Of a stretch of 64,000 nucleotides of DNA, positions 52,501 to 59,755 are shown piece by piece. Numbering within the stretch: position 1 is the stretch's first letter; each line of letters starts with the position of its first letter. The notes under the pieces are model-generated. The model did no database searches and was not told the DNA's origin. It was given only the letters and a program-made list of their open reading frames with translations. A program made the position numbers and the translations under genes. Origin of the DNA: Microbacterium sp. MPKO10 (GTDB taxonomy: Bacteria > Actinomycetota > Actinomycetes > Actinomycetales > Microbacteriaceae); contig NZ_JAPCHX010000001.1 in NCBI RefSeq assembly GCF_026107415.2, forward strand, positions 868,001 through 932,000. The letters are read 5' to 3'.

Positions 52501-52860
52501 TCACACGCTGAGTGGAGTGAGCACCGCAATCTTCCATGCGTCATCGGCCAGAACCAGCTGATAGATGAAGCGCTCGGTCGGTGCGCCTCCGTATGTCCAG
52601 GTGACGTCTGCCCAGATGCTGTGGTCGGCCTCGGCAACGATAGTGATGTCGAAGTTAGCCTCTGCGATCCCGTGATACTGCTCGAACGATGAGTCGAAGA
52701 ATTGCTCGGTCTGTTCAGCGCTTGTCACCGGAACCGACTGGCCAGGAAAGAGGATCAGAGCCGGCACCGCATACAACTGGGCGATCGCCGCTGCGTCGCG
52801 GTCGAGCAGCGACTGTGCGTAGGCATCGAAAAACGTCTGCGTCGTCTCTGTCGCATTCAT
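52501..52860 (-). CDS. SnoaL/DUF4440-like protein
   Basis: The 119-residue protein has the NTF2-like cone fold pattern: TTQTFFDAYAQSLLDRDAAAIAQLYAVPALILFPGQSVPVTS, then WADVTWTYGGAPTERFIYQLVLADDAWKIAVLTPL. The family includes polyketide cyclases, ketosteroid-isomerase relatives and many proteins with no known activity. ATG 52860 follows GGTGGCCGC. The gene lies 70 bp beyond the GntR stop on the same strand and may be read through from it. The function is unknown. Confidence 0.78.
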   Translation of the reverse strand: MNATETTQTFFDAYAQSLLDRDAAAIAQLYAVPALILFPGQSVPVTSAEQTEQFFDSSFEQYHGIAEANFDITIVAEADHSIWADVTWTYGGAPTERFIYQLVLADDAWKIAVLTPLSV

Positions 52861-52930
52861 GCGGCCACCATAACGCCGACCACCGACGATGTCACCAGGT
52901 GTCCAGACAGGTCTGCACGTGCAGCCTGAC

Positions 52931-53803
52931 TCAGCCCGAATAGACGTCACCGACCGTGGACGTACTCACGGAGCTGCCACGCGTGAACTCTCCCGCGGGA
53001 AAACCCGGATGGTGTATCTCGGCCTCGGCCTCATCCGCACCATGCGCCCCCGAACCCGGCCCGAGAGTCAGTCGCGACACGATGCGGTAACGGTCACCCC
53101 GATATACGGAGTGCACATACTCAACCGGGGTGTTCTCGGTGTCTGTCGTCAGACGCTCGAACAGCAGAGCGGGCGAAAGTTCCGGAACACCGAGCAGCCG
53201 AGCCTCATCGGCACTCACGACGGTGGGCTCGATCGACTGCACCGCCTCATACACATGCACATCGTGATGAGCGCGCAGATGCTCGTAGAGGTCGCCACTC
53301 TCCAGCTCGCGAGAAGTGAGCGCGGGCACCAGGGCGGCGGGGAAATGCAGGTGTTCAATCGCGATCGGCGAACCGTCAACGAGACTCAGCCGGGCCACAT
53401 AGACGATCTCTGCGCCAGGAGAAATGTGCAGCCGGCGCCCAATGCGCGCTCCCGCGGGCATGTGCGTGAACTCCAACAGCTGGCTTGACCACGTGCCCTC
53501 TGCCAACGGTGCCTTCATCGCGTGCGCATCACCGAGGAGCTCCTGTGTGATCTTCTCGGGCGCGACAAACATTCCGCGACCATGTTCGCGCACCAGGAGC
53601 CCCGCGGCGACAAGCTCATCGACCGCAGCGCGCAACGTGGGCCGGGAGACACCGAGATCGGCGCACAGCGCTCGCTCCGACGGAATCGGGTCTCCTGTCG
53701 AACGCGTTTCGATGATTTCGAGAATGTGACTGCGCACACGTTCACGCTTGAGAACCGTCCCAGTATCAGCTGCTGGCACAGGCGATCCCCTCTCATTCGA
53801 CAT
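52931..53803 (-). CDS. GntR-family regulator with UTRA domain (DasR/NagR-like)
   Basis: The 290-residue repressor has an N-terminal GntR winged helix (SHILEIIETRSTGDPIPSERALCADLGVSRPTLRAAVDELVAAGLLVREHGRGMFVAP, about 25-85) and a C-terminal UTRA effector domain (RRLHISPGAEIVYVARLSLVDGSPIAIEHLHFP; SPALLFERLT). UTRA regulators sense sugar phosphates, GlcN6P/GlcNAc6P for DasR and NagR. A long Gly/Ser tail is extra. An ACCAGTTTACGACTGGT palindrome lies 15 bp before its start. It is divergent from the glycan operon and probably represses both. Confidence 0.9.
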   Translation of the reverse strand: MSNERGSPVPAADTGTVLKRERVRSHILEIIETRSTGDPIPSERALCADLGVSRPTLRAAVDELVAAGLLVREHGRGMFVAPEKITQELLGDAHAMKAPLAEGTWSSQLLEFTHMPAGARIGRRLHISPGAEIVYVARLSLVDGSPIAIEHLHFPAALVPALTSRELESGDLYEHLRAHHDVHVYEAVQSIEPTVVSADEARLLGVPELSPALLFERLTTDTENTPVEYVHSVYRGDRYRIVSRLTLGPGSGAHGADEAEAEIHHPGFPAGEFTRGSSVSTSTVGDVYSG

Positions 53804-53817
53804 CGTCCCTATTTTTT

Positions 53818-53834
53818 ACCAGTTTACGACTGGT
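53818..53834. promoter_or_regulatory. Operator candidate at the GntR/UTRA promoter
   Basis: ACCAGTTTACGACTGGT has perfect 6-bp arms and a 5-bp spacer. ACTGGT/ACCAGT are the half-sites of the DasR-responsive element, although here their order is inverted. A lone ACCAGTT follows at 53871-53877. Confidence 0.6.
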
Positions 53835-53939
53835 TTGGGAAATCTGACACATTCTGAGAGTCAATTCCTCACCAGTTGTCGGGCGGAAGAGCGCCAGAAA
53901 TATCTCGCCAACAAGAAATTAATCAAGGGATGACTGCTG

Positions 53940-53968
53940 TTGACAAGCAAAACGTGTTGTGCAAAAAT
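53940..53968 (+). promoter_or_regulatory. Candidate promoter of the glycan operon
   Basis: TTGACA (53940-53945) and AAAAAT (53963-53968) are spaced 17 bp, a good housekeeping-sigma match for a high-GC genome. The ACTGGT sites begin about 15 bp downstream, so a bound repressor would block transcription. Confidence 0.5.
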
Positions 53969-53983
53969 CTCCGATCAGCACCA

Positions 53984-54013
53984 ACTGGTCAACTAACCAC
54001 TGGCGCAACTGGT
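53984..54013. promoter_or_regulatory. ACTGGT half-site cluster before the receptor gene
   Basis: ACTGGT at 53984-53989 and 54008-54013, ACTGG at 53999-54003, and ACCA in between resemble dre-type half-sites with irregular spacing, located 35-64 bp before the receptor ATG and just past the candidate promoter. Confidence 0.5.
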
Positions 54014-54047
54014 AATTCTTCCCCAACTTTCCACAACGAGGTGAACT

Positions 54048-55307
54048 ATGAGAACTCGCCTGATCGCCGGTGCATCCGCGCTCGCTCTCGCCGCAACCCT
54101 CAGCGCCTGCAGCTCGGGTAACGCTGAAGCTGGCGGTACAACGACCATCGACGTCTGGCTGATGCGCGACAGCGTGTCTGAAGAGTTCCAGGCTGAATTC
54201 GAGAAGTCGTTTGAAGCCGAACACCCAGACATCGACGCGAAGATCCAGATTCAGGAGTGGGATGGCATCGGCGAGAAAGTCGTCGCCGCCCTCGCGAGCA
54301 ACGATCCGCCAGACGTCATCGAGATCGGCAATTCGCAGATGTCACAGTACGCCGCAAGCGGCGGACTGCTCGATGTGAGTGACAAGGTCGATGACCTGGG
54401 CGGAGAAGACTGGATCGCAGGGCTCGCCGACCCGGCAGTCTGGGACGGCAAGACATACGGCGTTCCGTACTACGCGGCAAACCGAGTCGTCATCTACAAC
54501 ACAGCACTCTTCGACGCCGCGGGCATCGACGCCGAGAGTATCGACACACGCGCGAAATGGATCGACGCGACCTCGACGCTGAACTCCGGAGACGTGCAGG
54601 GGATCTACCTGCCCGGGCAGAGCTGGCACGCTCTCGCCGGATTCATCTGGGACGAGGGCGGGGCATTCGCCACGCAGGACGACGGCAGCTGGATGGGTGC
54701 CCTGGACACTCCTGAAGCGATGGCCGGCATGGAATTTTACTCGCAGCTTCAAGCACTCGGACACGGTCCCAAGGACTCCGACGTCGCCTCACCGCCGCAG
54801 ACCGACATCATGGCCGGAGGCGACGTGGCACAGATCATTTCGTCACCAGGTGCAGCAGGCAGTGTGGTCGCCGCCAACCCCGAGCTCGAAGGAAAGCTTG
54901 GCTTCTTCCCCATTCCAGGCAAGACAGCAGACAAGCCCGGAGCCGTGTACGTCGGCGGGTCCGAGCTGGCGATTCCAGCGGCATCCGATTCCTCCGACGC
55001 TGCATACGAGTTCGTCAAAGCGCTGACGGGCGAGAAGTGGCAGCGCGAACTCGCCTCGACGATGGGGTACGTGCCCAACAAGGCGAGTCTGGCGGATGCT
55101 GTCGCAGACGACCCCGGTGCAGCGGCGATGACCGTTGGAGGCACCGAAAACGGCCACAGCACACCGATCGCGCCCGGATGGGCCGCAGTCGAGGCGCAGA
55201 ACATCATTCACGACTACATGACGGCGGTGCTCACGGGCGGTGACCTGGCCGGAGAGGCGCAGAAAGCTTCTGACGAGATCACCCGTGCGATGAACCAGTC
55301 CGATTGA
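54048..55307 (+). CDS. Glycan ABC transporter substrate-binding lipoprotein
   Basis: The 419-residue lipoprotein has a signal peptide with lipobox LSAC (Cys near residue 21) and a family-1 receptor fold (IDVWLMRDSVSEEFQAEFEKSFEAEHPDI; WDGKTYGVPYYAANRVVIYNTALFDAAGID). It resembles receptors for N,N'-diacetylchitobiose and related oligosaccharides such as NgcE, but this is judged by context. GAGGTGA precedes the ATG. It is first in the operon with two permeases and three glycoside hydrolases, so it should bind the oligosaccharide released outside the cell. Confidence 0.9.
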   Translation: MRTRLIAGASALALAATLSACSSGNAEAGGTTTIDVWLMRDSVSEEFQAEFEKSFEAEHPDIDAKIQIQEWDGIGEKVVAALASNDPPDVIEIGNSQMSQYAASGGLLDVSDKVDDLGGEDWIAGLADPAVWDGKTYGVPYYAANRVVIYNTALFDAAGIDAESIDTRAKWIDATSTLNSGDVQGIYLPGQSWHALAGFIWDEGGAFATQDDGSWMGALDTPEAMAGMEFYSQLQALGHGPKDSDVASPPQTDIMAGGDVAQIISSPGAAGSVVAANPELEGKLGFFPIPGKTADKPGAVYVGGSELAIPAASDSSDAAYEFVKALTGEKWQRELASTMGYVPNKASLADAVADDPGAAAMTVGGTENGHSTPIAPGWAAVEAQNIIHDYMTAVLTGGDLAGEAQKASDEITRAMNQSD

Positions 55308-55334
55308 GCCAGCACTGTGCGAAACGGAGCGACG

Positions 55335-56327
55335 ATGACCATCGTCCAGAAACGAACGCCGGTCCGGGCGGCCGTGAAGCCCCCTGGTTCGACACCCACC
55401 ATGACAGGCAGCTCGCCTCGTCGGGCGAGGCTGCCTCGCACAAGGCGGAATCTCTGGCCCTACGCCCTGATCGCCCCTGCGGTCGTCGGCACAGCATTCT
55501 TACTTGTCTACCCGCTAGTTCGCGCCTTCGTAATCTCGCTGCAGGACTATAAGCTCGCCGAGTTGATCAACGGCAACGCCGAGTTCGTCGGCCTGGAGAA
55601 CTACCGGACTCTTTTCTCAGACGGCCGGTTCTGGGAGGTCGTCGCCCGGACGTTTCTGTTCATGGCGTGCAACGTCGTGCTGATCATGATCCTCTCCACA
55701 CTCGTTGCGATGATGATCACCCGTCTGAAGAAGTTCGGACGCACGATGGTGCTGAGTTCGCTCGTTCTCGCCTGGGCCATGCCCGTAATCGCCGCGGCCA
55801 CGGTGTTCCAGTGGATGTTCAACTCAGAATTCGGCGTGGTGAACTGGATGCTGACCAGCTTCGGATTCGAGCAGTTCGATCGATTCCCGTGGTTCGCCCA
55901 TGGCGCTGCAGCATTCGTGATTCTCATTCTTCTCGTCGTATGGCAGTCAGTGCCGTTTGCCGCAATCACTCTGTACTCCGCGCTCACCACCGTGCCCGTG
56001 GAGCTGCACGAATCGGCGCGACTCGACGGCGCAGGAGCCTGGCGCCTCTTTCGCTCGGTGACCTTCCCCATCATCAGGCCGATCTTCATGCTCGTCGTGT
56101 GCCTCGAGGTGATCTGGACGTTCAAGGCGTTCGTGCAGATCTGGGTCATCACCCAGGGCGGACCCGGTGACGCCACGACGCTGCTTCCCGTCTATGCAGT
56201 GCAGCGCGCCCTGTCATCGCAGCAGTACGACCTCGGGGCCGCCGCCTCGATCGTGACAGTGCTGATCCTCTCTGGAGTGCTCGTTCTGTACTTCAGGCAA
56301 ATGTTCCGGCAGGAGGTCCAACAGTGA
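55335..56327 (+). CDS. Glycan ABC transporter permease (MalF type)
   Basis: The 330-residue permease has six helices and the EAA loop HESARLDGAGAWRLFRSVTFPIIRPIFM. The N-terminus LWPYALIAPAVVGTAFLLVYPLVRAFVISLQ is typical of MalF/NgcF-like proteins. ATG 55335 has GGAG upstream; GTG 55317 is an alternative. The stop overlaps the next permease start (GTGA). No ATPase gene is in the operon, so it probably uses a shared MsiK-like ATPase elsewhere. Confidence 0.9.
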   Translation: MTIVQKRTPVRAAVKPPGSTPTMTGSSPRRARLPRTRRNLWPYALIAPAVVGTAFLLVYPLVRAFVISLQDYKLAELINGNAEFVGLENYRTLFSDGRFWEVVARTFLFMACNVVLIMILSTLVAMMITRLKKFGRTMVLSSLVLAWAMPVIAAATVFQWMFNSEFGVVNWMLTSFGFEQFDRFPWFAHGAAAFVILILLVVWQSVPFAAITLYSALTTVPVELHESARLDGAGAWRLFRSVTFPIIRPIFMLVVCLEVIWTFKAFVQIWVITQGGPGDATTLLPVYAVQRALSSQQYDLGAAASIVTVLILSGVLVLYFRQMFRQEVQQ

Positions 56328-57160
56328 AGACTCTCAGCAGTGTGCGCCGAGCACCCCTGTCATTCGCGGCGATTGTCACTGTGCTCGCCTGCCTCTTCCC
56401 CGTGTACTGGATGGTGACAACGGCATTCAAACCGACGCGCGAGATTCAATCGAAGGTGCCGCAGCTTCTGCCGAGCACGTGGACGTTCGACCATTTCGTC
56501 ACGGCGATCGGCTCGGACGGTTTCGGACTGTTCTGGCGCAACAGCATCCTGGTGACGGTTTCCGCCGTCGTTCTGGCGCTCGTCGTCGCGCTCGGTGCCG
56601 CGTTCGCCGTCGCTCGCATGCAGTGGCGAGGTCGCCGACAGTTCATCCTCATGGTATTCATCGCACAGATGGCACCGTGGGAATCGTTGATCATTCCGAT
56701 CTACATCATCACCCGCGATACGAACATGCTCGACCGGCTGCCGACGCTGACGCTGGTCTACTTCATGATCACGCTGCCGTTCACGATCGTCGTTCTGCGC
56801 GGATTCATCGCGACGATCCCACCCGAGCTCGAAGAGGCGGCGCAGGTCGATGGATGCTCGCGCACGGGCGCATTTCGTCGTGTGGCATTCCCTCTGCTCG
56901 CGCCCGGCTTGATGGCCACGTCGCTGTTCGGGTTCATCACGGCATGGAATGAGTTTGCGTATGCGAACTTCCTGATCATCAAAGAGCAGGACAACCGCAC
57001 GCTCCCCGTGTGGCTGTCGTCATTCCAGAACGTGTTCGGCACCGACTGGGGTGCCACGATGGCAGCGTCAACGCTCTTCGCCCTTCCCGCTCTCGCAATT
57101 TTCCTGCTGCTGCAGCGCCATGTCACGTCGGGATTCGCCGCCGGCGCGGTCAAGGGCTGA
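56324..57160 (+). CDS. Glycan ABC transporter permease (MalG type)
   Basis: The 278-residue permease has six helices, a VYWMVTTAFKPTREI segment after helix 1 and the EAA loop EEAAQVDGCSRTGAFRRVAFPLLAPGLM. Its GTG start overlaps the stop of the first permease gene, and the GH20 gene follows after 39 bp. With the MalF-type partner it would move the imported oligosaccharide into the cytoplasm for the GH20 enzyme. Confidence 0.91.
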   Translation: MKTLSSVRRAPLSFAAIVTVLACLFPVYWMVTTAFKPTREIQSKVPQLLPSTWTFDHFVTAIGSDGFGLFWRNSILVTVSAVVLALVVALGAAFAVARMQWRGRRQFILMVFIAQMAPWESLIIPIYIITRDTNMLDRLPTLTLVYFMITLPFTIVVLRGFIATIPPELEEAAQVDGCSRTGAFRRVAFPLLAPGLMATSLFGFITAWNEFAYANFLIIKEQDNRTLPVWLSSFQNVFGTDWGATMAASTLFALPALAIFLLLQRHVTSGFAAGAVKG

Positions 57161-57199
57161 GCGCCGCCTTCTGCCAATCCGACCCCTGTGGAGACCTCG

Positions 57200-58768
57200 A
57201 TGACAACACCGCATTCAGCCATTTCGCTGCTTCCGCGCCCCACTCAGATTGACGTACGCGCCGGCAGCTTCACGCTTGACAGCGACACGGCGGTGCGCGT
57301 GAGTCCGCAAGCCGCACCGGCGCTGCAGCTTCTTCGCGAACTGCTGAACCCGGCGACAGGGCTGCCGCTTCCGGCGTCCTCGACCGGATCTCTGACGCTG
57401 GACCTCGATGTTGAGCTGACCGGGCTCGGTGCGGAAGGATACGAGCTCACCGTCGACACCGACCGTGTGCTTCTGCGCGCGGCGGCGCTCGCCGGGTTGC
57501 GCCACGGGGCGCAGACTCTGCGGCAGCTCCTACCCGTCGACGCATACGCAGCGCACGCGGTCGGCGACGTCGCGTGGACGCTGCCGTGCGTGCGCATCAC
57601 AGACGTGCCGCGGCTCGCTTGGCGTGGCGGCATGCTCGACGTCGCGCGGCATTTCCAACCCATCGAGTACCTCTACCGCTTCGCCGATCTGCTCGCCGCG
57701 CACAAGGCGAACGTCATGCACCTGCATCTCACCGATGACCAAGGCTGGCGGATGCCGGTGCAGGCGTACCCGCTCCTCACCGAGATCGGCGCGTACCGCA
57801 GCGAGACCGCGGGCGATGGCATCCATCATGGTGGGGCGTACACACGTGACGATCTCACCGGGTTCGTCGCCTACGCGGCCCGCCGCGGCATCACCGTTGT
57901 GCCAGAGATCGAAATGCCGGGGCACACGCGGGCGGCGCTCGCTGCCTACCCCGAGCTCGGCAATAGGCCGGAACGCCGGCTCGACGTATGGACGCGCTGG
58001 GGAGTGTGCGAGAACATCCTCGGCGTGCACGACGCGGTGCTCGACTTCTGTCGCACGGTTCTCGACGAGACGATGGAGATCTTTCCGAGCCGCTACGTTC
58101 ACCTCGGTGGAGATGAGAGCCCGCTCGTCGAATGGAACGAGAGCCCGCGAGCGGCAGAGCGAATTCGCGAGAAGAACCTCTCGGGAACCCGCGGCCTGTA
58201 CCGATGGTTCATGGGCGAGGTCGCTGACCACGTGACGCGCGCGGGGCGGCGACCGCTTGCGTGGGCCGAAGACGAGCTCACATTGCCTCCGGCGGTGACA
58301 GTAATGCCGTGGCGCGACGCGGAGCACGGCCGTGAAGCGATCGCCCGCGGACACGACGTCGTGATGGCCCCGCATCTGGAGACCTACCTCGACTATGCGG
58401 CAACGACCGATCCCGATGAGCCGCCGGCGCACGAGGAGGGCGTCATTCTGCTTCCGCTGCGCACCGCTCAGCAATTCACGGCCGTCCCCGCCGCCTGGGG
58501 AGCAGAGGCGGCCGAACGCGTTCTCGGCATGCAGGCACAGATCTGGACGGAATACCTGCCGACACAGGAGCTCGTTGAGTACCGCGCATTTCCAAGATTC
58601 AGCGCGTTGGCGGATGCGGCGTGGGGCGGCGTCGATAAGTGGGACTCGTTCACGCCGCGGCTTGTGCAGCACAGGCTCCGCCTCGACGCACTGGGTGTGC
58701 CCCGCTCAGTGAGACGCGAGGGTGCGAGCGACAGGACGCCCTCGATCGGAAGGACTGGCAGCAGCTGA
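57200..58768 (+). CDS. GH20 beta-N-acetylhexosaminidase (cytoplasmic)
   Basis: The 522-residue enzyme removes terminal beta-linked GlcNAc or GalNAc by substrate-assisted catalysis. An N-terminal GH20b-like domain (about 10-135) precedes the barrel. Key motifs are WRGGMLDVARHF, HLHLTDDQGWR, PEIEMPGH, the catalytic pair Asp305-Glu306 in HLGGDESPLVEWN, and WTEYLPT. There is no signal peptide, so it acts inside on imported oligosaccharides. ATG 57200 with GGAG six bases upstream was preferred over GTG 57188. It follows the permeases by 39 bp and precedes two secreted hydrolases. Confidence 0.94.
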   Translation: MTTPHSAISLLPRPTQIDVRAGSFTLDSDTAVRVSPQAAPALQLLRELLNPATGLPLPASSTGSLTLDLDVELTGLGAEGYELTVDTDRVLLRAAALAGLRHGAQTLRQLLPVDAYAAHAVGDVAWTLPCVRITDVPRLAWRGGMLDVARHFQPIEYLYRFADLLAAHKANVMHLHLTDDQGWRMPVQAYPLLTEIGAYRSETAGDGIHHGGAYTRDDLTGFVAYAARRGITVVPEIEMPGHTRAALAAYPELGNRPERRLDVWTRWGVCENILGVHDAVLDFCRTVLDETMEIFPSRYVHLGGDESPLVEWNESPRAAERIREKNLSGTRGLYRWFMGEVADHVTRAGRRPLAWAEDELTLPPAVTVMPWRDAEHGREAIARGHDVVMAPHLETYLDYAATTDPDEPPAHEEGVILLPLRTAQQFTAVPAAWGAEAAERVLGMQAQIWTEYLPTQELVEYRAFPRFSALADAAWGGVDKWDSFTPRLVQHRLRLDALGVPRSVRREGASDRTPSIGRTGSS

Positions 58769-58831
58769 TGACAGTGAGCCGCTCTGACCGCGCTGCCACG
58801 GTTTCAGACGGCCCCCACAGAGAACGGAGCA

Positions 58832-59755
58832 ATGGTGCTCTCTTCACCGAAAACACGAATAGAGGCGCGCAACGCCCTCGCCGCAGGCATCATGGCGGTG
58901 GCCTGCGCCGCGACGCTCACATCGGGTTCGCCACCTCCCGCAGCGGCCGATGTCGACGCCCCTGCCGCGGCATCTGGAACCGTGCTGTTCTTCGACGACT
59001 TCTCGGGCGCGAGCCTCGACACCACGAAGTGGGTAGCTGGCCTGCACCAGTGGGGGCCCGACAACTACGGAGTCGTGCCTGAGAACCTGTCACTCACGAC
59101 GGTGAACGACGCAGGTACACCTGTCGACGTGCTTGCTGCACGCGCAAACGGCGACCAGTACACGGGTGCGGTCCGCGGCATCCTGGCCACGGACGCGTCG
59201 TACCCTGTGGGGGATCCCCGCCGCTACACAAGACAGGAGACCGGCGTGCGCACCGGAGGCTTGGTGTGGACGAAGGAGCGTTTCGGAGCCGGACGCTACG
59301 AAGTGCGCATGAAGACGCTTCCGTATTCGGGCGGATGCTCGTGCATCTGGAACTACTACAACCCCGGAAACGGCGACTATACCGAGATCGACATCGAGAT
59401 GCCCGCGGCCGGGACAGGTGGTCGGGCCGACTGGGCGCACTGGGCCGGCTTCAACAGCTACGTCTCGCTCGACCCCGGGGGCGCGACGCTCGAGGACGTC
59501 GATCTCGGCGCGGCTCAAAATGACGGTGCCTTCCACACCTACCGGTGGGATTGGTACGACGGCAGCAACGGAACTCCACGCATTGAGTTCTACGTCGACA
59601 ACGTGCTGTACGCCACGCAGACCGCCACCGTTCCGACGTTGCCTGCCCAGCTCTGGGTCGGCAACTGGGCGGCGTCGTGGTCGGGCGACTTCGATTATGC
59701 ATCGCAGTATCAATACATCGACTGGGTGAAGATCAGCACCCTCGGAGGGCAATGA
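58832..59755 (+). CDS. Secreted GH16-family glycoside hydrolase
   Basis: The 307-residue protein has a signal peptide (helix NALAAGIMAVACAATL, cleavage near residue 39-40) and one GH16 domain. The catalytic motif EIDIE (nucleophile Glu185, Asp187, acid/base Glu189) is the EXDXE form used by lichenase- and XET-type GH16 rather than the EXDXXE form of laminarinases. FFDDFSG, GGLVWTKERFGAGRYEVRMK and YRWDWYDG are typical. The substrate is unclear; GH16 includes endo-beta-galactosidases and glucanases. It is coupled to the next gene (ATGATG overlap). Confidence 0.86.
   Translation: MVLSSPKTRIEARNALAAGIMAVACAATLTSGSPPPAAADVDAPAAASGTVLFFDDFSGASLDTTKWVAGLHQWGPDNYGVVPENLSLTTVNDAGTPVDVLAARANGDQYTGAVRGILATDASYPVGDPRRYTRQETGVRTGGLVWTKERFGAGRYEVRMKTLPYSGGCSCIWNYYNPGNGDYTEIDIEMPAAGTGGRADWAHWAGFNSYVSLDPGGATLEDVDLGAAQNDGAFHTYRWDWYDGSNGTPRIEFYVDNVLYATQTATVPTLPAQLWVGNWAASWSGDFDYASQYQYIDWVKISTLGGQ

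Noticed and set aside
52861-52950. Longer SnoaL-like protein starting at 52950
   Set aside because: The extra 30 residues have no family match and overlap the GntR gene; ATG 52860 has a ribosome site.
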